A stretch of DNA of 32,332 nucleotides from Phallusia fumigata (GCA_008931825.1 QXVZ01024872.1:1-32332); one strand, 5' to 3'. Counted from the first letter of the stretch, positions 1-10,309 are shown. Made by a program: numbers and translations. The notes: generated by a model from the sequence alone, not told the origin.

Positions 1-1
1 A

Positions 2-868
2 GTCAGATCGAAGGCCTACGGCTATCTTTGTAGGATGGAAGAATTCAGTTCTTACTTTGGAATGCGCACACTTCAACACCTGTTTAAAACTGTGAACCCA
101 GCCCACAAGATGTTTCAGTCCAGAAATATTACGACCGGGGAGGTACAAAACCTGACGTCAAATTTGGCTGGTTTGTTGTCAGCTGATGCATCAGATGAGG
201 ATACTGCAGCAGCGATTTACAATGCATCCAAATCTGCTGCAATCAAAATAAAGTTGGATCTCCCGTCTGTTCCAAGATCGCATAAGGCGACCTACGATAT
301 TACGGAAGAGACTGTTAAAACCTATTTCACTTCTGTTTTTACCGCAGTCATGAAATCCGCATCGTGTTCAATATTAAAACGCTTTCCGTCGAAATCACTC
401 CAAATGGCAGACCTGCTTCGTCGTGTGTTGGATGATCCCACAATGTCAGAAAATGATCTGGCCACAGTTTGTCAGTTTTATGAGGGAGATTTGTCTCACC
501 AAGATGTAATTCGTGAAAGAAGGCAGTGGTTTGGGATGTGTCGTCGAATCGGACAGAGTATCAATGTGGAATCTCTGAGAAGCCGAATGGCCAGTGACCA
601 AACATTCAGCGAAATGGCACCTAATTTGTTTAATGCACTGCGCATTTACGTGATACTTCCGGCGTCATCCTGTGAAGCTGAGCGGTCTTTCAGCACTTTG
701 CGGCGTCTTAAAACTTATTTACGCAGCACAATGTCACAAGCACGGCTAAACCACCTGGCGTTGCTGTCTGTGCATCGTGACTTAGCTAGCACGTTAGATG
801 TTGCCCCAATAATGGAAGATTTTATGCAACAAACCACGACAAGAAGAAACAAATTTGGAGTAAAATAA
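2..868 (+). CDS. hAT-family transposase, C-terminal part (5' end outside window)
   Basis: The frame is open from the left edge to a TAA at 866-868, about 288 residues. The first ATG in frame is at 35, but the open frame before it suggests the protein began outside the window. The end of the protein carries the hAT dimerisation-domain signature: PASSCEAERSFSTLRRLK followed by YLRSTMSQARLNHLALLSV. The upstream part, with FGMRTLQHLF and a middle helical region, resembles the ZMYM1-like or TTF-type hAT transposases scattered through animal genomes. These enzymes cut and paste hAT elements using an RNase H-like core, part of which must lie further left. No stop or frameshift interrupts the visible part, so this copy is young or was domesticated. 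I did not find a convincing right terminal repeat after the stop. Family assignment is strong; activity cannot be judged. Confidence 0.85.
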   Translation, partial: VRSKAYGYLCRMEEFSSYFGMRTLQHLFKTVNPAHKMFQSRNITTGEVQNLTSNLAGLLSADASDEDTAAAIYNASKSAAIKIKLDLPSVPRSHKATYDITEETVKTYFTSVFTAVMKSASCSILKRFPSKSLQMADLLRRVLDDPTMSENDLATVCQFYEGDLSHQDVIRERRQWFGMCRRIGQSINVESLRSRMASDQTFSEMAPNLFNALRIYVILPASSCEAERSFSTLRRLKTYLRSTMSQARLNHLALLSVHRDLASTLDVAPIMEDFMQQTTTRRNKFGVK

Positions 869-2816
869 AATGCCCTTTTTGAATATTTGTGGCGTTTATT
901 GGTTGTTCTTTTCTTGTTGAATGTTAAGTTTCACATTGATTAAATTTCGTTCAACATTACAAACAATGGAGAAATTAAGGTGCGTTTTGTGCTTGAATCA
1001 CCTTGCAACTTGTCATTTATCTACAATGCGTTTATTCGGTACAGTTAACGAAAATGCACGGGTCATGACTTAGATCGCGAGGTTTGTACGTTAGGTCACG
1101 TACTGAATCAGCTACAGACCAGAGATAGCAGTTCTGAATACCCAGGCTGACGGAATGCTGCGTGTTTTTAAAACCTGAAAAGGTCACCCCTAATATTTTA
1201 CAAAATGTTAAAAAATCGACGCCTATGCGAGATACCCAATTATGTTGCTCGGATAACTGAAGTTATCGCGGTCAATTTTGCAACAGGTACAATTCACGCG
1301 AATTTCTGTTGTTTGGTACCGTTGAAAAACAAAGATATAAACAAGCAGACTTACCAAGAATACCGTTTACCTGTAACACAAACAACCTTTTGCATATCAA
1401 AAGACATATCACAGGTCCAAAACCACGTTGCGTTAACGCTTAAAAGATGGCCCCTTATAACGTCACAAACCGTGGGAGTACGCACTACGCGTTAATGTAG
1501 GAAAAAAAGGGGCAATAATGGAAATCAGCAATTACAAGCATAAATGTGCTAACGCCATAATCTTAACAAAATCAAAGTATAGGGGTTTTGAGAGCAGTAA
1601 AGTCGGTCACGTAGACCTCGGAGACAGAAAAAAATCATCAATTTAGCAGATCCAACTGAATGCCAAAAACACTCTGGCGGTACCATAGACTTGCGCAGTT
1701 GATTTCAAATTAAACAAAAAAATCGTTAGTTTTTAAAACAACTTGAAGATACAGTACTGTGAATAAGGTACTGCATAATGTAAACGTTAAGATGACGTAT
1801 TTTTGGCCGCGAGAGGAATCAGTTCTCTAGTCCAGACAGTAAAGACAATGGAGACTTAGCTAATATAAGACAAATAAAATCTCTGAAAAATTGAGTCGAA
1901 TAAATTTTTTCTGCATGCGAGTACTTTGTATTCGTCCTAATGAAATGTTTCGTAGTTTTTGAGCGCCATAAAGCCGCATGTGTCGATTCCTGCATTCGCT
2001 TTGATGAGTTCTTCCAAAAATGACGGAGACCAGCAATTAGAATTGTACTTAAGTTAAGTAATTTATCTTTTCGTTTTCGCAATTTTTTTGTTTCAATTTT
2101 ATACGGACCTATTTGAATAGTTCGTTTAGATTTTAGCTTCGAATATTTTAATGAGTTAACGCGTGTAAGCTTGTTTAGATTTTAGCTCCAACTATTCGAG
2201 TTGTATTCGAATAAATTGAAGCATGTATTCGTTTTCTTGAATACGTGGCTGAATATCAGTATTGACTATTCAAATTGCGTGCATTTTAATACAAAAGCAA
2301 CAAGTATGAACACAGAAGATTAAGAGCAAAGCCTGTGTTGAATACGAATTGCTCTATGTCGTTTGGTGAGTTCCTTTCGAGTGGCCTAAAACCCGTCATT
2401 TACCGGGGTGACATGCATTCATGCGATTTTGCTTCATAAACTTAATCAAAATACTCCACCCTTTAAAAATCATGTCGTTGCCATACCTCAAACAACCCCG
2501 AGTTTTTCTGATTTGATGACGACGAAATAACAACACAGCTTCGTGTACTTTTTTGGGGAAAGAAAAAACTAGATTCGTCGGAAGGAAACGAAGTGCATCC
2601 TTTTCTATTTGTTGGATTTCGCCACCCTTGCTGAAAATGGTACTGGCGGTCTAAAAATTTTTACAAAAACTTTAAAAACATAAGCAGAAGTTACAAACAA
2701 ACAGCCACAGTTAAAATAAGTTGGGCTAAAAGTAGCTGCCAATAATTTCATTTAATTGAAAGTTTTTAGACTTTTATTTAGACTTAGACTATTGCAGTTT
2801 AATAAAATGTGTTTAC
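869..2816. other. No recognisable gene; AT-rich intergenic DNA
   Basis: The only open frames are short and lack family motifs. The plus-strand frame at 1205-1495 (96 codons) has no recognisable domain. The stretch from about 2105 to 2360 repeats TATTCGAAT/TTGAATAC-type motifs in both orientations, which looks like a worn repeat. A similar motif mix recurs at 22,540-22,830. Confidence 0.5.
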
Positions 2817-2956
2817 CTTTAACCCATCTTTTATTTAGACATTGCCCTTGGTAAAAATTCTCGTTCACTCTTGTTCTGATATGCATCAAGATCTGGGTAT
2901 TTTTTTGTTTGGCTGTGGCAATTTGTCTTTTGCATGTTTCGTTTGAAACCGGCGTT
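2817..2956 (-). other. Candidate minus-strand exon, unrecognised
   Basis: On the minus strand an open stretch of 46 codons contains SNETCKRQIATAKQKNTQ and ENFYQGQCLNKRW. It could be bounded by an acceptor (GTGTGTCGCTAG, exon starting at 2956) and a good donor (AAAG then GTAAAC, exon ending at 2817). The composition is less Lys/Asn/Phe-biased than chance frames nearby and it carries two cysteines. No family is recognised. The acceptor is only moderate and the entry phase does not match the donor phase of the next candidate upstream (4352), so this may be chance. Confidence 0.22.
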
Positions 2957-4345
2957 CTAGCGACACACGCATAGTGGTTATTTTTTCTGTGCAAATTTTG
3001 AGACGAAACAGCAATACTTTCGCTTCTTTCATCCCAAAGTTGGTGAATATCTAAAGAGAAATGTGGTTTTACCCTCTGTTGAATTCATAGCGTATTTGCA
3101 ATCCAATTATTTAAAAACGAACAGCTCAATTACCTGTTTCAATGTTTTTCGTCTGTGTTGAACTTGATGCGATTTGTTTGAGGAATAAGTTCGGTGTTTG
3201 TTGACCATAACTTGTTTGCAGCCCTAAGTAGCGTGTAGCGTTATCAGTAGCAGTGGGAAAAATAAATGTTCAGAATTTCTCCATGATAGACCGTTATCGG
3301 ACCTGGTGCTTGGCCTTATTTACAACTTGCACTTACAGTAAAATGACTCATTATCACCTCGTGTTATCCAGGGCCGCCAGGAAAATCGGGCAGCAATCGG
3401 ACAGTGTTTGTCTGAATGTCGGGCATTTTAGGTAAACAAAGCAGAAAACGAAACCGTTAATAACAGTCAATGCACCCAGCTTATGCGTTTTATTCATACA
3501 TTACTTATAATAAAGACAGCGACGGTTGGGTGCAGATGCCAAAATCATAACAAACTGGTCATAAAGTGTAGCCCATTGTTCGGCACATGCGCATTGTTTT
3601 TGCACTGTAGCTGAATGTTGTGAAAAGACAATATTTATTTTTTACACAAAGCATTCCTTTGAAGCCGTTCTACAACGCGACCGCTGATAATTTTTAACAA
3701 AAAAAGAAGATGCTGCCACCTTCATAAAAGCAGCAAGAACAGTATATTTAGCAAACACGTAAAAATCGGAAAAAACTTAGTGTCTAAAATTCTAAATGAT
3801 GTTTGAGGCTCTAAACAGAGCAAGAAAAATATCGTTTTTTGTCTGATTTTCAGGCCTACTGGCAACCCTGGTGTTAAAGCATTTTTTTCAAAATTACAGG
3901 ATTTGTGACGTCACAATGACAACCTTACAAGTTATGCTGTACGACAGGTTTTTTTTGCTGTGCGTTAAAGCTGAAATGAAAGTTTATTTTTCTTAATTAA
4001 ATACCAGAAAAAAACGTAAAGTGCAAACAACTCAAACCTATTTTAAACACCTAAATTACCGTTGTGAGCACAAAAAGGTGGTTTTGGCCTTACATTTATA
4101 CTATTCCATTCTCTTTTAATAGCCACATGATTGGTACACCGCATGAGACTAAAATACAATGCATTTGTTGTCAAGGGTACATACAGGTTAAGACAATAGT
4201 GTTTTACAACTAACACGGAATCGTTTTAATGATTTTTACCACTCGAAAGTAAGGATTTACAACGTTGACGTCAAACTGGAAACGTCAACATGAAACAATC
4301 AAACGAACAAAAAAATGGGCACTGACTTCGTAAGGCTTTCAGGTC
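2957..4345. other. No recognisable gene
   Basis: I see only short frames without motifs. Around 3869-3886 the sequence CTGGCAACCCTGG resembles the inverse of CCAGGGTTGCCAG at about 8176-8188. This suggests the ends of one transposon family, but I could not pair either with a partner end. Confidence 0.4.
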
Positions 4346-4351
4346 ACTTAC

Positions 4352-4547
4352 CCACACTACGACATTTAAACGATGGGTTGTTACAAGTCAAACGGTCACC
4401 GTAGGGATGTATTCGATAGTGATTAAAAGTATGTCCTTCCGCATTTTCTACAACACCTTGGTAGTTTTGGAGATTATCTTCGCAATCTGGGTCGACCAAT
4501 GGAGGACAAGGACATTTGGTCATCGACACATCCAAAAAATTTACCAT
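4352..4547 (-). other. Candidate minus-strand exon encoding a Cys-rich segment
   Basis: On the minus strand 65 codons run from an ATG at 4547 to a strong donor, GTGTGG then GTAAGT, with the exon ending at 4352 in phase 1. The segment reads KCPCPPLVDPDCEDN, then a stretch rich in charged and aromatic residues (GHTFNHYRIHPYGDRLTC), then NNPSFKC. Five cysteines and a composition unlike the surrounding AT-rich chance frames suggest an extracellular, disulphide-bonded segment. The ATG has purine at -3 and G at +4, but there is no clear signal peptide. It could instead be an internal exon entered through a weak acceptor near GAAG just before the ATG. No domain family is recognised and downstream exons are not identified. 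Confidence 0.38.
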
Positions 4548-4670
4548 TTCTTCAATTTATTACAGTTTTCCCAACAAACGTCTTAATCAGTCTGATATAG
4601 TTGTAGTGCAATCTGCAAAACAAAATTTTGTCACAAATTTATCAACAGAGGATGCACCATTTATTTGCAC

Positions 4671-4727
4671 AATGTGCGCGCACATTACTTTGGAAAAGTG
4701 CAAGGACCGAAATGTGCGCGCACATTT
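4671..4727. repeat. Two copies of a perfect GC-core palindrome
   Basis: AATGTGCGCGCACATT occurs at 4671-4686 and again, extended by one base on each side, at 4710-4727. Both are perfect inverted repeats centred 40 bp apart. In DNA this AT-rich, two identical 16-bp palindromes so close together are unlikely by chance. They could be protein-binding sites or the ends of a tiny element. Confidence 0.85.
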
Positions 4728-4759
4728 TATCGAAAATATGCAAGTGTTGAAAGGTGCCC

Positions 4760-4792
4760 GAGTGTGGCGAGTGCGGCGAGTGCGGCGAGTGC
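4760..4792 (+). repeat. Short minisatellite, 9-bp unit
   Basis: About 3.7 tandem units of GAGTGCGGC, the first with one mismatch (GAGTGTGGC). It lies 33 bp after the second palindrome. Confidence 0.85.
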
Positions 4793-4799
4793 AAATTTT

Positions 4800-5334
4800 A
4801 AGTGAGTATTAGCACGTGTTCCCCCAATAACAAAAAGACGATTTTGGGCGGTTTGAAAACGGCATGCTCTTTGTAGAATAAGGTATGGCAGTGGCTAATG
4901 TGCAGTTTGACCACCGCCTAAAAAAATAGAGGTTTAATAAAATACCGTCAGGAACTTTATTGAAATATTTATTCGGATAGAGTGAATATTTGCTGTATAG
5001 TTTTGATGAAGAAGAAAGGTGAATATATCATAACTTGTTTTATTGCCTCTGATCTCCTTTTAATTACGTTTTTTAAAATGAAACGAGATTTTGCTTAATT
5101 TTAACGGTATGTTTTGACGTTCATAATTTTAATTTCACTATTGTTTAGCATTTAATCATATTCGGTCGATTTTTATACTGAACAAGTTATTGACCATCCT
5201 TAATAATCCCTGCAAGTTTGATGAAAAACAAACGCCTTTGAGGGCACCTAATGGGGTGACCAATTTGAAAGCAGGTACACTTAGGATTTATATTTTTACA
5301 AACAACATGTGACTATTATCACCTAATCACCTTA
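4800..5334. other. No recognisable gene
   Basis: AT-rich sequence without supported frames, motifs or structured repeats that I can see. Confidence 0.4.
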
Positions 5335-5505
5335 TGGTTGGCCCAAACGGCTTGGATTTTAACAATGGTAGCAGTTGTAAAATATATAATTATGTGCGAA
5401 ATGTGCTATCTTAATTTTTGTGCCGTAAACGGTGTACTTCCACCCAAATTTTATGTCCGAAATTCAGGGTTTTTACCGACAAAAATTTGTATTTTCAAAG
5501 TATTT
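5335..5505 (+). repeat. Dispersed repeat, copy 1 (inverted partner at 31,575-31,735)
   Basis: It shares long runs with the reverse complement of 31,575-31,735, including ATGGTAGCAGTTGTAAAA, ACGGTGTACTTCCACCCAAA and CCGAAATTCAGGGTTTT. The flank TCACCTTATGG also corresponds to a flank of the other copy. The short open frames at 5338-5603 belong to this repeat and are not genes. The element type is unknown. Confidence 0.8.
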
Positions 5506-5853
5506 TGTATCAACTCGAAAGTTTGCACAAGCCGGCTGTAATCACACTACATTTCAAACAACTGCTTTTGAATTTTAAAGCAAATTTAAAATCAGTAGAT
5601 TAAAAATGTCTTTCAAAATTGTAATTAATGCTAATTAATATGCAGTTGCATATTTTACAGAAATTCATGATATTCCGGTGACCCCTCAAAATCAAGGAGG
5701 TTTAAGAAACACTGGTCTACCTGCTTAAAAACTCGAGCGGTTGAGAAAGATCTGTTTTCTAGCTTACCGTGGCTTAAATCCCATTGCCTACGATTACATA
5801 ACTACTACCAGTTTTGTATTAAGTCAGTACTGTCACTAAATAAATGCCTTACA

Positions 5854-6038
5854 CAGTGGTTCCCAACCTTTTTTGATGCATGCTTCTCTTTGTTTATTTT
5901 TAAACTTTACGTTCCTCCCCTACTAGACAAGAAGGATTAAAAGGTTTGGAACCACTGGTTTACCTAAACAGAGATACTTTACTTCTCACTAATAACTTAA
6001 TTATAAAGTGGGAATTCCTTCCCGGCTGGGAACCACAG
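5854..6038. mobile_element. hAT-like MITE with CAGTGGTTCCC / GGGAACCACAG ends
   Basis: The left end is CAGTGGTTCCCAACC and the right end is GGCTGGGAACCACAG, imperfect terminal inverted repeats typical of non-autonomous hAT elements. The flanking octamers GCCTTACA and ACCTAACG agree at 5 of 8 positions, which fits a decayed target duplication. A related inverse end (GGTTTGGAACCACTG, ending at 5959) lies inside, so the region may be nested or rearranged. Confidence 0.6.
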
Positions 6039-6567
6039 ACCTAACGAAACACGCCTTTACCATAAAGCACAACTTTTCCATTTTTTCATGATGTTGTTAG
6101 CTTCTGATTGTTAATTACAATCACCATTGTCGTTGACCTATGACGACACTATGCTAAATTCAATTCACTAAATAAACAGCCATTTACCCTATTCGTGCAA
6201 AAAGAAAAAAACGCAAATTAAAAAAAACGTTTTATAGAACGAAAATCATAATCACCAGTTGGTGCAGTCGGTAAAGAAAATATGTGTAGTAGTGACATGA
6301 CGGTAACGTCCCAACGCTACTGCCAGCAATGACAGTGACACCGCGCAATTCACCTGATTGAAATTGGCCCTCGTTAAAAAAAGTTTGAACACCCATGAAT
6401 GTTTTTAAATTGTAACAAAATGGTGAGTGTTCTTCATCACTGCTGAAATGACATGACCAGCCGCTGACATGGTGCTAAACACGCGCCCAAACCTATTGAT
6501 TTTGTTCTTTTAACTGTATTGGTTGTTGTTTCATAAACATTTGTCGTGGTTAAACAGTTATATAGCC

Positions 6568-6939
6568 CAGGGGTGTGCAACCTTTATTATTGAAGAGCCA
6601 AATATAAATATGCGAATATACTGTGGGCCACACAATCGCTTACCCAAAGTTTGCTGTTTTATTGCCGTCGCTAACGCTAGTATTTTTAAAACGGAGAAAG
6701 ATCATTCCGTTTACAAGAGAAAGAAACAGTAAACTTCGTAAGTAAAGTGTTGTTATTCATAGGTTCCCAATGGCATTGTTACGTTGCGGGTAAAAAATGG
6801 GATTTTGTTAGTTTGCGCACTGCACCAATCTACCTGGAAACAAAAATCGCTCACAAGCACTGCACCGAATTTATTTCGCGGGGTGCACTTTATTCAGACC
6901 GTATAATTTCTATTGGCGGGCCGCAATGGCACACCCCTG
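6568..6939. mobile_element. hAT-like MITE with CAGGGGTGTGC ends
   Basis: The 372-bp element begins CAGGGGTGTGCAACC and ends GGCACACCCCTG, an 11-bp perfect terminal inverted repeat. It has the internal 'GAAGAGCCAAAT ... GTGGGCCACAC' and 'GGCGGGCCGCAATGG' sequences seen near the ends of many hAT-derived elements. Flanking octamers ATATAGCC and ATATCCTA share their first four bases. The open frames at 6523-7034 overlap this element and are not supported as genes. Confidence 0.75.
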
Positions 6940-8334
6940 ATATCCTAGCCTGTCCATCGAAATCCATCAAACAAGAAGTGGTATTAATAGTAATATTTAT
7001 ATGGTGCCGGAGTTTCTCAGTGACTATCGACTAGCTGCCACTGGTACCCACATGTGTAGTTCAAAGTGTAAACATAAAAGAACACTTAAAATTGTTGTAT
7101 TCATAGCAACGACACCGTATGTACCGAAAAAATCCAACTTGACGATAAAATACTGTAACATCACTGAAGATTCAGGAAAGTTTCGGTGGTCTAAAAATAA
7201 AGAAGCTGCAAATCTAAAGATATAATGCGCCACTAGAATTTTGCAGAAATTTGTCTAACAAATGTTTGAGAAGCAGTGGTCTATATTGACCTTTTCTTAC
7301 AACAACAAAAACGCGCTAGTTCTTTAAGTGGCTGCGATGTTTGCAAAACACAGATTGGACAACTGTCACTAAATCAGTAACGGCCTGTCAGTGACATGTA
7401 ACTGGTAACTGTCCGTCAGTAATTGTCACAGTACCGCCTTTAAAGACATTTTGCGTCACAGATTTGCTTCCAAAAAAATTATGGCTATCAGCAGAGGTTA
7501 CAAGTACCATCTCCTAAGGTCCTAACAACTACTAACTGTCACCAGCCTGTTTTCCGACATAAAAAACTTTTAAGGCTTCAAGTAATCGAGGGACAAATTT
7601 AACCTTTGCAATTTTTTTAACAGCCGTCACAAAGCCCATTATTCTCGCACAAAAGTGTCACAATCAACTTTTCGCATGCAACTGAAACACTTGGGAACGG
7701 ATTAATGAGCTTGTTTTACTTTGAAAACATGTCACTGCTACTATCCGGAACCAAACCTAACACGCGTACGGCATTGCTGGTACCCGAACAACCGAAGGCT
7801 CAAGAAGATGTGGTAAGAACAGTTAATACTGCTCCCGCCTAGCTCTCAAGAGCATTGCGGTGTTTGCAACAAAGTTAGCTAAAATTCCCATTTATATTTA
7901 ACACTTAAAACGTGGTCAATATTTAAGGTGTTTTTTTTTGCACCCAGCAACTTCAAAGCGCGACTTGTAACACCACTCTTAAGTATGGCGGCGTACAGTT
8001 TTATAAGGTGTTAGTATTATCAGGCTTGTGATGTGTTTTCCAACCGGGGTTCCGTTTGCAAGGCAAAGGGTTGCCGCGAGCATTTTGGTGTATTTTGTGT
8101 GTGTGTAGAATCCTTTGGGTAACGCGACCTGGGAGCGTCAGGGTTCCACACTGGTGGAATGATTAAACTTGGAACCAGGGTTGCCAGATCAAAATTTCAA
8201 TAAAAAAACAAACAATACCAGAAAAAAGCCAAACAAAATATAAATACATTTTTACACTCAAATCACATGAAAAGTTTAAATGATTTATAAAAACAACCGA
8301 AGGTGTCACAGTTTCACCACAACAGGTTACTACA
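6940..8334. other. No recognisable gene
   Basis: The frames at 7001-7233 overlap each other on both strands and have no motifs. A short (GT)n run lies near 8093-8106. Around 8140-8180 TTCCACACTGGTGGAA forms a small hairpin, followed by an element-like end, CCAGGGTTGCCAG. Nothing else stands out. Confidence 0.4.
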
Positions 8335-8905
8335 GTATGGTGGCCGACAGCTGCCACTCAAAAAAACAAAAAAATTAGAAAATTAAAAAAAAATAAANTT
8401 TTCACATATTTTGCAGGGTGTCCATTTTTACTTGATTTAAAAATTTATGATTTTAACTTATTGGCTTAAAAAGCCCCATTTTCGAAACGTACAACATTTT
8501 GGAAATATGCTAACGGGCAAGCAATTAGATAAAATCAATGTATCGCATGTCGCAACGTTGAGTTATATGTTGTAATCTATCTATGCTACGTGATTATTTT
8601 GTATTGTTTGTCACATAAAAAGGCTGGCCTGTACAGTTTCGCTGAAAGGCGAAGGCACTCAACCGAAACGCTAGGTCTTAGATGGCAGCGGTCGGCCGAT
8701 GCAATGCATTTTGAATGGTAGTGGCGGTTCTCGGCCACGTTTTTTTTTTAATTTTTTTTTTTTAATTTATTTTTTCAATATTATTTATTTTATTTTGAAA
8801 AAATTTTTTATTTAATTTTTTTTTTTGGTATTCTTTTTCTTTAATTTTTTTTTAATTTTCTAATTTTTTTGTTTTTTTTTGAGTGGCAGCTGTCGGCCAC
8901 CATAC
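8335..8905. repeat. Fold-back element with long terminal inverted repeats
   Basis: The left arm starts GTATGGTGGCCGACAGCTGC at 8335 and continues into an A-rich tract to about 8397. Its reverse complement occupies about 8842-8905, ending GCAGCTGTCGGCCACCATAC. The first 25 bp of each arm match perfectly and the A/T tract matches closely. The interior holds one copy of a 145-bp duplicated segment (8596-8742) and a long T-rich tract (8741-8880). A single N at 8398 sits exactly at the inner edge of the left arm, so assembly error is a possible alternative. Confidence 0.65.
8596..8742 (+). repeat. 145-bp duplicated segment, copy 1
   Basis: This segment (from ATTGTTTGTCACATAAAAAG through the GTGGCGGTTCTCGGCCAC hairpin) recurs at 10,096-10,238 in the same orientation with only scattered substitutions. 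Both copies run into long T-rich or A/T tracts. No coding content is visible. Confidence 0.85.
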
Positions 8906-9055
8906 ACGTTGTACAAATTTTCGTGTTTTTCTACTTGCAAAATGAAATTCTCATTTGAAACTGTCCATCTTGGCGGTTTCAGAATCCTGACAACTCAACG
9001 ACAGTCTGGCGCAACCAGCGTGACGCGCGAATTTATCGCTCCCTGAGCGTTGCAA

Positions 9056-9073
9056 GCGTGACGCGCGTCACGC
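9056..9073. repeat. 18-bp perfect palindrome
   Basis: GCGTGACGCGCGTCACGC is a perfect inverted repeat without spacer. A related half (GCGTGACGCGCGAA) lies at 9018-9031. Its function is unknown. Confidence 0.8.
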
Positions 9074-9528
9074 AAGTTACAATAAAACAAACAAAACTTT
9101 CACGCGCGAAGGAGCTCGTGTAAACCAACCTTCAACCACAATAGAGTTGTGATCGGCATCTGCCACAGCGAGCAAAACAATGTTATGACTTTTTATAATT
9201 CAAGTACAACGATCCACTGTTAGCCGGGGCTTGTAGATGGACGTGCTCTCCGTCTATGCTACCCACACAATGGGGGAAACTGCCAAATCGTTCAAAACTG
9301 TTGCCACATTTTCATGTCAGGAGTCGGCATATAGATTGGCTGCAGCGTATTCCACAACATTTGGCAGGTATGTGGCACGATTTGAGATGGTTGATTTATG
9401 AACACGAAATTAACAGCCAATGCTCTGATAAAAATCCCCTGTAGCCAGAAATCTAAACAAAGATCATTAATATTAAAATAAGTTGCCCATTGGAAATGAG
9501 AAATATCTAGTAATAGGTGCCAATTCAC

Positions 9529-9633
9529 CTTAGCGTAATACCCAGTCGTTCTGCTGCAGAAATACCTCCTCCTATTGGTGGTGTAGATAACCTCTCCGTT
9601 TTTGACTCGTGTGGTCATGATTGCAGTGGTTTG
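9529..9633 (-). other. Candidate minus-strand exon, unrecognised
   Basis: On the minus strand, 35 codons read TTRVKNGEVIYTTNRRR, then YFCSRTTGYYAK, up to a donor AAG then GTGAAT in phase 0. The composition is far from that of chance frames in this DNA. The acceptor is weak (ACCAAG at the proposed start), and a single N at 9664 lies just upstream, so the true 5' boundary may be disturbed by the assembly join. It could belong with the candidate exon at 9720-9764. No family is recognised. Confidence 0.33.
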
Positions 9634-9719
9634 CTTGGTTAAACTTGTTTTAACCATTGCCACNCCACATTAATACACACATATACTTTTATATCCATGT
9701 AATTAAAACAACTCACAAC

Positions 9720-9764
9720 CTGTAACTGGTTTGGCTTTCGGCACTTTTTTGCAACTGGGTTGTG
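9720..9764 (-). other. Candidate small minus-strand exon
   Basis: On the minus strand a very good acceptor (TTTTTTTTCTAACAG) precedes 45 nt and a plausible donor (CAG then GTTGTG). In phase 0 it reads HNPVAKKCRKPNQLQ. In another frame it reads TTQLQKSAESQTSY, so the phase is not certain. It lies 86 bp before the candidate exon at 9529-9633 in the direction of transcription. Confidence 0.3.
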
Positions 9765-9780
9765 CTGTTAGAAAAAAAAC

Positions 9781-10081
9781 AAATGCATTTAATTTGCCAT
9801 ACATAACATGATAGTTACTATGCATAACACGATGTATTTGCCATACATAACACGATAGCTTTACATACCATTACCTGGGTATAAAATGCACTAAATATTT
9901 CAATCTTCGTCATGCAAAAAACAGAGCAAGTCTATAAGGCCGAGAATANAAATGCATTAATTTGCCATACATAACATGATAGTTACTATGCCCAACACGA
10001 CAGTATTTGCCGTACATAACACGATAGCTTTACATACCATTACCTGGATATAAAATGCACTAAATATTTCAATCTTCGTCA
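9781..10081 (+). repeat. ~130-bp direct duplication split by a single N
   Basis: 9781-9912 and 9950-10,081 match closely (TTTGCCATACATAACA, TGATAGTTACTATGC, ATAGCTTTACATACCATTAC) with several substitutions. The N is at 9949. The position of the N right before the second copy suggests two unmerged haplotype contigs. Each copy also contains internal TTTGCCATACATAACAYGATAG-like sub-repeats. Confidence 0.8.
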
Positions 10082-10095
10082 TCTCCGAAATCATA

Positions 10096-10238
10096 TTGTT
10101 TGTCACATAAAAAGGCTGGCCTGTACAGTTTCGCTGAAAGGCGAAGGCACTCAACCGAAACGCTAGGTCTCAGATGGCAGCGCTCGGCCGACGCAACGCA
10201 TTTTAAATGGTAGTGGCAGTTCTCGGCCACGTATGCAA
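10096..10238 (+). repeat. 145-bp duplicated segment, copy 2
   Basis: The counterpart of 8596-8742, in the same orientation. It differs at scattered sites, for example CAGCGCTCGGCCGACGC against CAGCGGTCGGCCGATGC. It is again followed by a long A/T tract (10,226-10,305). Confidence 0.85.
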
Positions 10239-10309
10239 AAAAAAATTTTTTTTTTTTTTAATTTTTTTTTCTACTGATTTTTTTATTCTATTTTTTTATT
10301 TTTTCTGCT

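Noticed and set aside
1353..1368. 16-bp minus-strand micro-exon between GTTTGTGTTACAG and GTAAGT
   Set aside because: The splice-like borders are attractive, but so short a segment cannot be distinguished from chance.
6255..6280. tRNA-like A box, GTTGGTGCAGTCGG
   Set aside because: No B box at the right distance, so not a tRNA or a definable SINE.
6523..7034. Two plus-strand frames of 69 and 95 codons
   Set aside because: They overlap the CAGGGGTGTGC-ended MITE and have no motifs.
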